Below the pieces are notes generated by a model that searched no databases, was not told the DNA's origin, and saw nothing but the letters and a program-made list of their open reading frames with translations. 64,000 nt of DNA. It comes from an uncultured Sulfitobacter sp. GTDB taxonomy: Bacteria; Pseudomonadota; Alphaproteobacteria; Rhodobacterales; Rhodobacteraceae. The DNA lies in the NCBI RefSeq assembly GCF_947502895.1, contig NZ_CANNBM010000002.1:124001-188000 (forward strand). Reading direction: 5' to 3'. How positions within the stretch are numbered: position 1 is the stretch's first letter; each line of letters opens with the position of its first letter. A program made the translations under genes and the position numbers. Below, piece after piece: positions 41,455 to 50,248 of the stretch.

Positions 41455-44169
41455 TTATACCGGCAATAATCGTTGGCTTGTGCTGCGGATCGGCACGCAG
41501 TCAAGGCGTACTTCGAAACTACCCCCCACGCTATGCGGCACATACCGGATGTCACCACCCAGCCGTGTTACGATCTCGCGGCAGATGGCAAGTCCAAGCC
41601 CTGCCCCATCCTGTGCGCCACTGCGCAAACGGGCGAATTTCTCAAAGATTAGGGTCTGTGCATCATCGGGGATACCGCTGCCATTGTCGGCAAAAGCAAC
41701 AATTACCTGATCGTCCTGACGCCTGACAGCAATAGTCAAGACAGGAGCGGAGGCGTCACAATATTTGATCGCATTTGTAACAAGATTAATGAATACCTGC
41801 GCCAACCGATCACTATCGGTATGCAATGTCACATCTTCGTTGCGCTGCTTGCGGCGAATTTCAATCACACGCGCCGAACTGGCGCATGCGGTTGTCACAG
41901 CTTGCTCGATCACATCATGCAGCACTGTGTTCTTTTCGTTCAAAGACACCTGCCCGTTTTCCAGCACCGACAGATCCAGCAGATCATCCAGTAACCGTGT
42001 CAGGCGGATCGTTTCTGAATGGATGATCGAGGCATAGCGTGTTTTCTCTGCCGCGCTGAGCCCCGCCGTATCGCGCAAGATCTCCGAGAACGAGCGGATA
42101 GAGGTCATGGGAGTGCGCAACTCATGGCTGATCTGGCTGAGAAAACTGTCTTTTTGATGTGATAGTTGCGTCAGCTTTTCATTCGCATGGCTCAGTTCCC
42201 GCGCAGTTTCCGTCAACTGGCGCGATTTCGCCTCAAGCTGGCTGGAATATTCGAGGATTTGAGCAGATTCGTCTGCGACCGCCAGCAACTCTTGTACCGA
42301 TATTGCCTGCCCGCCTATGATCTGGCCTATCATCGCATTGGCCGTCGCGGCCCCCACCGAAGCCGCAAGCTCCCGCTCTAACGCCTGAACGAATTGCGGC
42401 GTTGGCGCAGGCGGTGCATCGACGCGACCTTGTTCCAAGGCGTGTTGTCTGAAAAACATCTGCGCTTCGCGCGCGCCCAAAATCCGCTGGGCCATGATCA
42501 TCAAGTCCTCTGCCCCGCCCTCTGTCGCCGACCAGCCGCGTGCATGGCCCGAGGAATGATCGAACACATTAACAAATTGCGCCCCCTGCAAACGCTCCAG
42601 CGGTGCAGGGAAAGTAAAGATCGAGACCACAAAGAACAGCAGCGCATTGAGCGAAAGGCTCCACCAGACCGCATGCACCGTAGGGTCAAGGCCGGTGATG
42701 CCGAACAACGCCTCTGGCCGCAGGATGCCGAGGCCAAAAAGGCCCTGTTCGAACACCGCAGCAGGCAATGCGCCATCCGGGCCATAGCTGGGCAAAAGCA
42801 TTGTGTACATCCACACGACAAACCCGATGCTCAGGCCCGCGACAGCCCCCATACGCGTCGCACCGCGCCAGAATATCCCCCCCAGAAGTGCAGGCAAAAA
42901 CTGCGCGACACCACCAAAGGAAATCAGACCAATCGCCGCCAAGGCACCTGACCCGCCAGAGCCGCGATAATAAAAGTACCCCAACGAGATCACGGCGATG
43001 ATCGACAAGCGCCGTGCACGGATCACAACGCTGCGCACATCGCCTGATTGCTGCGGCCCTGCCTTGCTCAGCTTGAGCCACAGCGGCATGACGATATGGT
43101 TGGACATCATTGTACTAAGCGCCAGCGTCGCCACGATTACCATTGAAGTCGCAGAGGAAAACCCGCCAAGAAAAGCAAGCATTGCGAGGCCGTTTTGCCC
43201 TTCGTGCAGTGGAACGGTAAGAACGTATAAATCAGGGTTGGCACCCTGCGGCATCAGTTCCAGCCCGATGACCGCGATAGGCACGACAAACAGGCTTATG
43301 GCCAGCAGATACAGCGGGAAAGCCCAACTCGCGATCTGCAAATGCCGCTCGTTCTCGTTCTCGACAACCATCACCTGAAACATGCGCGGCAAGCACACAA
43401 AGGCGGCGGCTGACAGCACGATCAGCGCGCTCCATCTGCTGCTGCTGGTGTGCCATGCCCCGATGGGCGACGCATCAATGCGCGCAATTGTATCGGCCAC
43501 GCCGCCTGCAACTCCCCAAACCACAAAGGCCCCCACAGCAAGCAACGCCACCAGTTTTACCACCGCCTCAACCGCGACAGCAATGACCACGCCGTGGTGC
43601 CGTTCGTTTGCGTTGAGGTTGCGGGTGCCAAAAAGCACAGTGAACAGTGCCAGCCCTGCCGCGACCCAAAAGGCCGCGTTTTCATTGATCCGGATCGCCT
43701 GCGCGCTGTCGATATCAGGTGTCGCAAAAATCGAAACGGAGAGAGTAACAGATTGTAGCTGCAACGCGATGTACGGGGTCACTCCCACCACGGCCATAAT
43801 GGTCACCATGACTGCCAGCAGGTTAGACTTACCAAAGCGTGACGAAATAAGATCGGCTACAGAAGTAACCCGCTGGGCCCGCCCGATGCGCACCAACCTG
43901 CGCAGTACCCACCACCAGCCCAGCATCACCAGCGAAGGGCCGAGATAGATGGTGATATACTCCAGCCCCGAACGCGCCGCGTAGCCCACGGCCCCATAAA
44001 ACGTCCAGGCGGTGCAGTAGATCGACAAGGACAGCGTATAGACCAAAGGCGAGCGCAGCAGCCAGCCACCCCGCCCCCGCGCCGCAGCCCGTTCGGCCAC
44101 AAAGGCGACAAAAAACAAGCCCGTCACATAAACCAGACAAACAGCCACCAGTTGATTGAGAGACACCAT
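41455..44169 (-). CDS. Sodium/solute symporter-histidine kinase hybrid
   Basis: A 904-residue sensor of the CbrA/CrbS/MxtR class. Residues 1-540 form a 13-helix SSS (SLC5-like) transporter domain ('YCTAWTFYGAVGYAARSGLEYITIYLGPSLV', 'MSNHIVMPLWLKLS', 'ALAAIGLISFGGVAQFLPALLGGIFWRGATRMGAVAGL'). A STAC linker follows (about 560-640), then a coiled coil and a kinase core: phospho-acceptor His near 682 in 'ISHELRTPMTSIRSFSEIL', N-box 'NLVTNAIKYC', G1 'DNGSGIPDDAQ' and G2 'GAGLGLAICREIV'. Relatives couple solute transport or sensing (histidine, acetate and similar) to gene control. Its start overlaps the small membrane gene upstream by 1 nt. Confidence 0.93.
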   Translation of the reverse strand: MVSLNQLVAVCLVYVTGLFFVAFVAERAAARGRGGWLLRSPLVYTLSLSIYCTAWTFYGAVGYAARSGLEYITIYLGPSLVMLGWWWVLRRLVRIGRAQRVTSVADLISSRFGKSNLLAVMVTIMAVVGVTPYIALQLQSVTLSVSIFATPDIDSAQAIRINENAAFWVAAGLALFTVLFGTRNLNANERHHGVVIAVAVEAVVKLVALLAVGAFVVWGVAGGVADTIARIDASPIGAWHTSSSRWSALIVLSAAAFVCLPRMFQVMVVENENERHLQIASWAFPLYLLAISLFVVPIAVIGLELMPQGANPDLYVLTVPLHEGQNGLAMLAFLGGFSSATSMVIVATLALSTMMSNHIVMPLWLKLSKAGPQQSGDVRSVVIRARRLSIIAVISLGYFYYRGSGGSGALAAIGLISFGGVAQFLPALLGGIFWRGATRMGAVAGLSIGFVVWMYTMLLPSYGPDGALPAAVFEQGLFGLGILRPEALFGITGLDPTVHAVWWSLSLNALLFFVVSIFTFPAPLERLQGAQFVNVFDHSSGHARGWSATEGGAEDLMIMAQRILGAREAQMFFRQHALEQGRVDAPPAPTPQFVQALERELAASVGAATANAMIGQIIGGQAISVQELLAVADESAQILEYSSQLEAKSRQLTETARELSHANEKLTQLSHQKDSFLSQISHELRTPMTSIRSFSEILRDTAGLSAAEKTRYASIIHSETIRLTRLLDDLLDLSVLENGQVSLNEKNTVLHDVIEQAVTTACASSARVIEIRRKQRNEDVTLHTDSDRLAQVFINLVTNAIKYCDASAPVLTIAVRRQDDQVIVAFADNGSGIPDDAQTLIFEKFARLRSGAQDGAGLGLAICREIVTRLGGDIRYVPHSVGGSFEVRLDCVPIRSTSQRLLPV

Positions 44170-44471
44170 CAGTCGTTCGGCCCATGCGCAGGCTTGGTGG
44201 GGGGGGATTGATGCAGTACCCCGGCCTCGTCATGGTTGCGGATGCGGAACCAAAGCGCAAAACAAGCGGTAATTGCCAATATCCAGATCGCAAAAAGATA
44301 CCAGATCGCGGTAGACATGGGCGTCTGAACCTCGGCCTCGGGGGTGTTTGGCCACATTGTGGGAACGACCAGCCACAAGATCGCGCAGAGCAATGGCAAA
44401 AAGCGCACAGCATCCATCATCCTGCGGCGGCGATAGCTACGGCGCTCCAGAAACAGGCGCGTCTCTGCCAT
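44169..44471 (-). CDS. Small two-helix membrane partner of the symporter-kinase
   Basis: A 100-residue protein with a basic N-terminus ('RRSYRRRR'), two transmembrane helices (about 20-38 and 54-75) and a polar tail. Its stop overlaps the symporter-kinase start, and its own start overlaps the response regulator stop, so all three are coupled. Its size and position mimic the small subunits that accompany some sodium/solute symporters, but sequence similarity to those is not evident to me. I infer a subunit of the sensor. Confidence 0.75.
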   Translation of the reverse strand: MAETRLFLERRSYRRRRMMDAVRFLPLLCAILWLVVPTMWPNTPEAEVQTPMSTAIWYLFAIWILAITACFALWFRIRNHDEAGVLHQSPPTKPAHGPND

Positions 44472-44848
44472 CAGCTTACGCGGCCGACAGTCAGCTCTCG
44501 CACGGCGGTCAGCATCTCTTCGTTGGAAAAGGGTTTGGTCATAAATCGGCTTACGCCCGCCTTCAATGCCATGTCCCGATCCCGTTCCTGACCGCGTGCA
44601 GTCAGCATTAATACAGGCAAATCTGCTAGCGAGTCATCGCTGCGCAGCTCTGCCAAAATCTCGAAACCCGTTTTGCCAGGTAACATGACATCCAACATGA
44701 CCAGATCAGGCTGCGCAGCACGGATCACCGCAGCCGCGTTTCCACCGTTGGCCAATGTCTCGACCCTCCAGCCGTCGCGCCCCAGCAAAAAGCGGATCGC
44801 CTCCGCGATATTGGTCTCATCCTCCACCAACACGACATGTTTTGACAT
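44471..44848 (-). CDS. Receiver-only response regulator
   Basis: A 125-residue CheY-like protein without an output domain. The acidic pair is in 'VVLVEDETN', the phospho-acceptor is Asp53 in 'PDLVMLDVMLPG', Thr83 is in 'LMLTARG' and Lys105 in 'RFMTKPF'. It is the first gene of the regulator-small membrane protein-sensor unit and is the obvious phosphorylation partner of the hybrid kinase. Output must go through another protein, since there is no DNA-binding domain. I chose the ATG at 44848 at the start of the first strand. Confidence 0.93.
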   Translation of the reverse strand: MSKHVVLVEDETNIAEAIRFLLGRDGWRVETLANGGNAAAVIRAAQPDLVMLDVMLPGKTGFEILAELRSDDSLADLPVLMLTARGQERDRDMALKAGVSRFMTKPFSNEEMLTAVRELTVGRVS

Positions 44849-44959
44849 GCGTTCCGTCCTCCCCCTGCATGCACAGCACACCCGTCTGATTTAATATCAG
44901 TTAGGGTCGCAGCGCACGGGGTACAGGATGCACCCATCCGCTGGCCGTGTCAAAATCTC

Positions 44960-46243
44960 TTATGATACCGGCGCCGTCATAATGGAGGGCTCACGGCGCG
45001 CGGCACAGCTGTCATGCGGACAAATACGGCAAGTCGCCCCGACCGCACGCAGCGCATGGGCGCTATCACCTGCAAGGGTTGGCACAAGAAGCATGATCGC
45101 GCGCGATGCTGACGGCCTGTTATAGCCCTGCGCCCGCAGCGTTTCAGTAGTGGCATAGGCATCAAACTGCGCTTGGGCACGGCCCAACTGCCCCAGTCTT
45201 TCGTGTAGCACCATTTGCGGCGCGCCAAACGCAGCAAAAAGCGGCCAGAGAGGGCAACAATGGTCAAACCGAGGCACCGAAAACCCGTCAACAGATTTAC
45301 GGAAAATCACTGTGCCAGAGCGGTCGCACACGACAAGCCCTGCCTTCAGATCGGGCACTGCCGCTAGGCGGCGCAATATAACCGCAACGGAAACGCCAAA
45401 GTTTGACGCCAAAGCCACAGGATCAATAGGGCCCTCTTCTACCAACGGCTGTAGCGATGCCAGCGGCACCGCACGCGCATCATCGGCGATTTGCTCAAGT
45501 ATCCCACGCAAGATAAAACGCGCAGCGTCTGACAGTGCCGCATCCGTTTGGGCGAGAAGTTCCGATACCGCAGTGCTGGTTTGCATCTCCTCCAACAAAG
45601 GGAAGATGAAATCGCGCGCTTCCAGATAGGTTTCGACCTCTTCATGCGGAGAATGTGCGGCGGCAGGTCCTTTCTTTTGCTCCAGATATCCGACAAGTGC
45701 CTGCGCGCTGCGGGCCAGACGATCGCTGTCGGCATCCAGATTGGCGTGAAAGCGGTCCTGCCATTCGCGCTCCAGTGCTTCGTCGGACGCAAGAATTTCT
45801 GCCGTCGAGCGTACTGCGGCAGCGGTTGTGAGCAATTCATGCATAGAATCCGCCAGATGCGGATCATGGGCCATACGGTCGCTAAGCGCCTCAACAGTGC
45901 GCTCCAACGTGGCGATGCGGCGCTGGCTTGCGGCCAGTGCCTCTGCCCAACCAGGAAAACGGCTTGCAAAGGCCTCGGCACGGCCTGTGTCCGCAACCGA
46001 CAGATTGGCCGCCAACGCAGCCTCGCCCAGTACGCCCAGCAGCGCGGCCTCTGCCCCTTCGGTCAGGGCTTGCGGCTCAACCTCAAGACGTGCGGCGATA
46101 TCAAGCAGGAGTTTGCCACCGATTCTGCGGCGATTATGCTCAATCAGGTTTAGGTAGCTGGCGGAAATGCCGATGTCGCGCGCCAGATCGGCCTGTTTTA
46201 GACCTTGCATCACGCGCCGCTCGCGGATGCGGCTGCCTGTCAT
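44960..46243 (-). CDS. XRE-family short-chain-acyl regulator (RamB/PrpR-like)
   Basis: About 427 residues. The N-terminal XRE helix-turn-helix ('RIRERRVMQGLKQADLARDIGISASYLNLIEHNRRRIGG') is followed by a long helical region, then an ImmA/IrrE-like and DUF2083 part. The C-terminus has a Cys-rich pattern ('PRFDHCCPLWPLFAAFG', 'TCRICPHDSCAARRE') shared with RamB/PrpR-type regulators of acetate, propionate and glyoxylate metabolism, which bind acyl-CoA and possibly a metal or cluster. It diverges from the ABC importer operon and probably controls it and itself. The ATG at 46243 is used; a GTG at 46258 is possible. Confidence 0.88.
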   Translation of the reverse strand: MTGSRIRERRVMQGLKQADLARDIGISASYLNLIEHNRRRIGGKLLLDIAARLEVEPQALTEGAEAALLGVLGEAALAANLSVADTGRAEAFASRFPGWAEALAASQRRIATLERTVEALSDRMAHDPHLADSMHELLTTAAAVRSTAEILASDEALEREWQDRFHANLDADSDRLARSAQALVGYLEQKKGPAAAHSPHEEVETYLEARDFIFPLLEEMQTSTAVSELLAQTDAALSDAARFILRGILEQIADDARAVPLASLQPLVEEGPIDPVALASNFGVSVAVILRRLAAVPDLKAGLVVCDRSGTVIFRKSVDGFSVPRFDHCCPLWPLFAAFGAPQMVLHERLGQLGRAQAQFDAYATTETLRAQGYNRPSASRAIMLLVPTLAGDSAHALRAVGATCRICPHDSCAARREPSIMTAPVS

Positions 46244-46273
46244 GCTCTCAGCGATCACAGGTCATACCACCTG

Positions 46274-46365
46274 TATTTACAACAAATATTACCATTTTTC
46301 TGCACTGCAACATCACTAACTTTACATCACCAGCCATTTCTATGTGCATTTATTTACAAATAAAT
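46274..46365. promoter_or_regulatory. Candidate operators in the divergent regulator-importer region
   Basis: The 9-mer TATTTACAA occurs twice (46274-46282 and 46351-46359), 77 bp apart. The second copy lies inside an 18-bp palindrome, ATTTATTT-AC-AAATAAAT (46348-46365). The surrounding DNA is far more AT-rich than its neighbours. These are good candidates for binding by the adjacent XRE regulator. Confidence 0.6.
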
Positions 46366-46496
46366 CGGCCCAATCAACCCCATAGTTGCGAACACCCCGC
46401 CCCGCCCCCGATAGTGCCCCTGCACGTATTCCGTGCCAGCACCAACTCCCCACAAGAAGGATGTGGTCGCTGTTTCAACACTTTCGGGAGGACATC

Positions 46497-47861
46497 ATGT
46501 CAATCTTCAATCCGACACGTCGCGGTCTGATCCAAGCCGGTGCCGTTGCTGGTGCAGGCCTTGCACTGCCAACATACCTGCGCGCGGACGGCCACAGCGG
46601 CTTTACCAACGCACCTCAGGGCGACACCGTCACACTGGGTTTCAACGTACCACAATCCGGCCCCTACGCGGATGAGGGCGCAGACGAGCTGCGCGCATTC
46701 GAACTGGCCGTCGAGCACCTGAACGGTGGCGGCGATGGCGGCATGTTGTCGACCTTCAGCTCCAAAGCGCTGGACGGCACAGGTATTCTGGGCAAAAAAG
46801 TTGAATTCGTAACAGGCGACACACAGACCAAGTCTGATGCGGCGCGCGCCTCTGCGAAATCCATGATCGAAAAAGATGGCGCTGTGATGATCTCCGGTGG
46901 TTCCTCCTCCGGTGTGGCTGTTGCCGTTCAGGCGCTGTGCCAAGAGGCCGGCATCATCTTTATGGCGGGTCTGACCCACTCCAACGACACGACGGGTAAA
47001 GACAAGCGCGCCAATGGCTTCCGCCACTTCTTTAACTCCTACATGTCCGGCGCGGCCCTCGCACCGATCCTTGCCAACGAATATGGCGCGGATCGCAAAG
47101 CGTACCACCTGACAGCCGACTACAACTGGGGTTACACCACAGAAGAAGCCGTCCGTTCCTCCACCGAGGCACTGGGCTGGGAAACTGTCAACGCGGTGAA
47201 AACACCTCTGACAGCAACAGACTTCTCCGCGTATATTGCACCCGTTCTCCAGTCCGGCGCAGACGTGCTGGTTCTGAACCACTACGGCGGCAACATGGTC
47301 AACTCGCTGACAAACGCAGTCCAGTTTGGCCTGCGCGACCAGACAGTGAACGGCAAAAAGTTCGAGATCGTTGTTCCCCTCTACTCCGAGCTGATGGCAC
47401 GCGGTGCGGGCGCCAACATCAAAGGCATCATCGGTTCCCAGAACTGGGACTGGTCGCTTGAGGACAAACTGGGCGCGCGCTACACGGGCACAAACGCCTT
47501 TGTACGCTCCTTCGGTACGAAATACGGCTTCCCACCCTCACAGGCGGCGCACACATGCTATGTGCAGACGCTTTTGTATGCGGATGCGGTCACGCGCGCA
47601 GGCTCGTTCAACCCATGTGCGGTTGTCGAAGCGCTTGCAGGGTTCGAGTTTGACGGTCTGGGCAACGGCCCGACACTGTACCGTGCCGATGACCACCAGT
47701 GCTTCAAGGACGTGCTGGTTGTGAAGGGTAAAGAGAACCCCGAGAACCAATACGATCTGGTCGAAATCGTCGAAGTGACACCCACCGAGCAGGTCACATA
47801 CGCACCTGACCACCCACAGTTCGCGGGCGGTTCACTGGGTACATGTAACCCAGGCGCATAA
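46497..47861 (+). CDS. HAAT-family ABC transporter substrate-binding protein
   Basis: About 454 residues from the ATG at 46497, which follows GGGAGGA. The N-terminus carries an export signal with a twin arginine ('TRRGLIQAGAVAGAGLALPTYLRA', RRGLIQ), suggesting Tat or Sec export. The mature part is a Leu/Ile/Val-binding-type protein ('VTLGFNVPQSGPYADEGADELRAFELAVEHLN', 'TQTKSDAARASAKSMIEKDGAVMISGGSSSGVAVAVQALCQEAGI', 'YNWGYTTEEAVRSS'). The ligand cannot be read; the divergent RamB/PrpR-like regulator hints at a small acid or amide rather than branched-chain amino acids. It heads a five-gene importer operon. Confidence 0.93.
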   Translation: MSIFNPTRRGLIQAGAVAGAGLALPTYLRADGHSGFTNAPQGDTVTLGFNVPQSGPYADEGADELRAFELAVEHLNGGGDGGMLSTFSSKALDGTGILGKKVEFVTGDTQTKSDAARASAKSMIEKDGAVMISGGSSSGVAVAVQALCQEAGIIFMAGLTHSNDTTGKDKRANGFRHFFNSYMSGAALAPILANEYGADRKAYHLTADYNWGYTTEEAVRSSTEALGWETVNAVKTPLTATDFSAYIAPVLQSGADVLVLNHYGGNMVNSLTNAVQFGLRDQTVNGKKFEIVVPLYSELMARGAGANIKGIIGSQNWDWSLEDKLGARYTGTNAFVRSFGTKYGFPPSQAAHTCYVQTLLYADAVTRAGSFNPCAVVEALAGFEFDGLGNGPTLYRADDHQCFKDVLVVKGKENPENQYDLVEIVEVTPTEQVTYAPDHPQFAGGSLGTCNPGA

Positions 47862-47876
47862 GAGCGTTTACGCTTT

Positions 47877-47904
47877 GCAGGGCGGGCCACTTAGCCTGCC
47901 CTGC
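47877..47904 (+). other. Intercistronic hairpin after the substrate-binding protein gene
   Basis: GCAGGGCGGGC (47877-47887) pairs with GCCTGCCCTGC (47894-47904) with one G-U pair around a 6-nt loop. It begins 16 nt after the stop codon and has no T run. Such hairpins often stabilise the message for abundant binding proteins relative to downstream permease genes. Confidence 0.65.
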
Positions 47905-48000
47905 ACACCACAACCCAACCAACCAAATAGCCCGCAAATCCGCTGAACGCCCCCGATCATATGGCCGGGCGCGCGGCACCTGTGACAGATGGGACGGACC

Positions 48001-49032
48001 ATGGACGCAATTCTCCTTCAAATTCTAAACGGCCTCGACAAGGGTTCAGCCTATGCGCTGATCGCCCTTGGTCTGACGCTTATCTTTGGCACGCTCGGCG
48101 TTGTTAACTTCGCCCACGGTGCCTTGTTCATGATCGGCGCGTTCTGCGCTGTGACCTTCTCCAATCTGCTCACGCTGAGCCACAAGGCGACCGAGCCTAC
48201 GGGCACCGACTTTCTCGGGAACCCAAAATTCGACGACATTCTCTATATCAAAGAATGGTTCGGCGATTCGGCGGGCGCCTGGATGATCGATTGGGCTGTG
48301 CCGCTATCGATCCTGTTTGCCATCCCCGTGATGATCGCCATCGGCTTTATTATGGAACGTGGTTTGATAAAGCACTTCTACAAACGCCCACACGCCGACC
48401 AGATCCTCGTGACCTTCGGTCTGGCGATCGTGCTGCAAGAAGTGATCAAATATTACTACGGCGCAAACCCGATCCCCACACCCGCACCAGCGGTTTTCGC
48501 AGGATCGTTTGATTTTGGTGCGATGCTGGGGATGGATGCGAATACAATTATTTATCCCTACTGGCGTCTCGTTTATTTCGGCTTTGCCGCGTTGATTATC
48601 GGTGCTGTCTTTGCCTTCTTGCAGTTCACCACCTTCGGGATGGTCGTGCGGGCCGGTATGGCTGACCGCGAAACCGTGGGCCTGCTGGGCATCAACATCG
48701 ACAAACGCTTTACCATCATGTTCGGCATTGCGGCTGCAGTGGCCGGACTTGCGGGTGTGATGTACGCGCCGATCAACTCTCCCAACTACCACATGGGCAT
48801 GGACTTTCTGGTGCTTAGCTTTGTTGTGGTTGTTGTCGGCGGCATGGGCTCACTGCCCGGTGCCGTGCTGGCAGGCTTTTTGCTGGGTATTCTGGAAAGC
48901 TTTGCCTCCATGGCGGCGGTGCTGGAGCTCATACCGGGCATCAACCAGATCATCATCTACCTTGTTGCAATTATCATTTTGCTGACACGTCCCCGTGGCC
49001 TCATGGGCCGTGCCGGCGTGATGGAGGACTAA
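48001..49032 (+). CDS. HAAT ABC transporter permease, LivH type
   Basis: A 343-residue inner membrane permease with about eight helices. 'LQILNGLDKGSAYALIALGLTLIFGTLGVVNFAHGALFMIGAF' is the LivH signature, and 'FGMVVRAGMADRETVGLLGINIDKRFTIMFGIAAAVAGLAGVMYAP' is the ATPase-contact loop. 'GGMGSLPGAVLAGFLLGILESF' closes the fold. The ATG at 48001 follows GGGACGG. It is the first permease of the operon, 4 nt from the second. Confidence 0.94.
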   Translation: MDAILLQILNGLDKGSAYALIALGLTLIFGTLGVVNFAHGALFMIGAFCAVTFSNLLTLSHKATEPTGTDFLGNPKFDDILYIKEWFGDSAGAWMIDWAVPLSILFAIPVMIAIGFIMERGLIKHFYKRPHADQILVTFGLAIVLQEVIKYYYGANPIPTPAPAVFAGSFDFGAMLGMDANTIIYPYWRLVYFGFAALIIGAVFAFLQFTTFGMVVRAGMADRETVGLLGINIDKRFTIMFGIAAAVAGLAGVMYAPINSPNYHMGMDFLVLSFVVVVVGGMGSLPGAVLAGFLLGILESFASMAAVLELIPGINQIIIYLVAIIILLTRPRGLMGRAGVMED

Positions 49033-49036
49033 GACC

Positions 49037-50236
49037 ATGCTTGGACTTACAAAACGCGACGCAGGCCTTCTGCTTATCGTAGCCATCCTGTGCCTTCTGG
49101 CACCCTTCATCCTCAACCCCTTCCCCGAAACCTCGGCGATGGCCCAGTTCAATGCGGGCTATCCTGACCTGATGCAGCGTCTGGTGATTTTTGGCATCTT
49201 TGCCATCGGGTTCAACATCCTGTTCGGCCTCACTGGCTATCTCAGCTTTGGTCACGCCGCGTTTCTGGGTGTGGGATCTTACGCCGCGATCTGGATGATG
49301 AAGCTGCTGACCATGAACGTGATCCCCGCAATCATCGTATCGGTTATCGTGGCGGGCCTCTTCTCGCTGCTCGTCGGGTGGATTTCACTGCGCCGCTCGG
49401 GCATCTACTTCTCTATCCTGACACTGGCCTTTGCCCAGATGTCTTATGCGCTGGCTTATTCGGTGCTGACGCCCATCACAGGCGGCGAGACGGGCCTTCA
49501 GCCCAAATACACCGACCCGCGTATCCTTGACGGCGCGCTGGACCCTGGCCAGTCGCCCAAAGCGAACCTGTTCGGGCTGGATATGAAAGCAACAACAGAG
49601 CTGACGATGGGGGACTGGGTTTTTACCTTTAACGCAGGCTATTACATCTCCGCCGTGATCATGCTGCTGGCATTCTACATGTCCATCCGCATCTTCCGCT
49701 CGCCTTTCGGGATGATGCTGCGGGCGGTCAAATCCAACCAGCAACGCATGAACTATACTGGTCTGAATTCGAAGCCTTACACACTTGCGGCCTTTGTCAT
49801 CTCTGGCATGTATGCAGGTCTGGCGGGTGGTCTGCTGGTTGCGATGGACACGCAGGTGGGGGCAGAGCGGATGTTCTGGACCGCATCGGGCGAAGTTGTC
49901 CTGATGACCATCCTTGGCGGTGCAGGCACATTGATCGGGCCTGTTCTGGGCGCGGGTTTCATCAAGTACATGGAAAACATCGTCTCCAAAATCAACAAAG
50001 GCGTTCTGGAGCAGTGGTTTGCCTTTATGCCCGACGGCATCGAAGATCTGCTGATTACACTGGTCTACCCTTTTGTGGGCAAAGGCTGGCACCTGACGCT
50101 GGGCCTGCTGTTCATGCTGGTGGTAATCTTCCTGCCTGGTGGTCTGGTAGAGGGCGGTCAACGCATCGGAAACCTGTTCCGCCGCAAAAAGACCGATCCG
50201 AAATCGCCTGATGGCAAAACAACACCTGCTGAATAA
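49037..50236 (+). CDS. HAAT ABC transporter permease, LivM type
   Basis: A 399-residue permease with about ten helices. 'GIFAIGFNILFGLTGYLSFGHAAFLGVGSYAAIWMM' and 'SLRRSGIYFSILTLAFAQMSYALAYS' are LivM signatures; 'FRSPFGMMLRAVKSNQQRMNYTGLNSKPYTLAAFVISGMYAGLAGGLLV' is the coupling region. A loop of about 45 residues ('GETGLQPKYTDPRILDGALDPGQSPKANLFG') is longer than usual for LivM and may be periplasmic. It pairs with the LivH-type subunit. Confidence 0.94.
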   Translation: MLGLTKRDAGLLLIVAILCLLAPFILNPFPETSAMAQFNAGYPDLMQRLVIFGIFAIGFNILFGLTGYLSFGHAAFLGVGSYAAIWMMKLLTMNVIPAIIVSVIVAGLFSLLVGWISLRRSGIYFSILTLAFAQMSYALAYSVLTPITGGETGLQPKYTDPRILDGALDPGQSPKANLFGLDMKATTELTMGDWVFTFNAGYYISAVIMLLAFYMSIRIFRSPFGMMLRAVKSNQQRMNYTGLNSKPYTLAAFVISGMYAGLAGGLLVAMDTQVGAERMFWTASGEVVLMTILGGAGTLIGPVLGAGFIKYMENIVSKINKGVLEQWFAFMPDGIEDLLITLVYPFVGKGWHLTLGLLFMLVVIFLPGGLVEGGQRIGNLFRRKKTDPKSPDGKTTPAE

Positions 50237-50248
50237 GGAGCGCACGAC

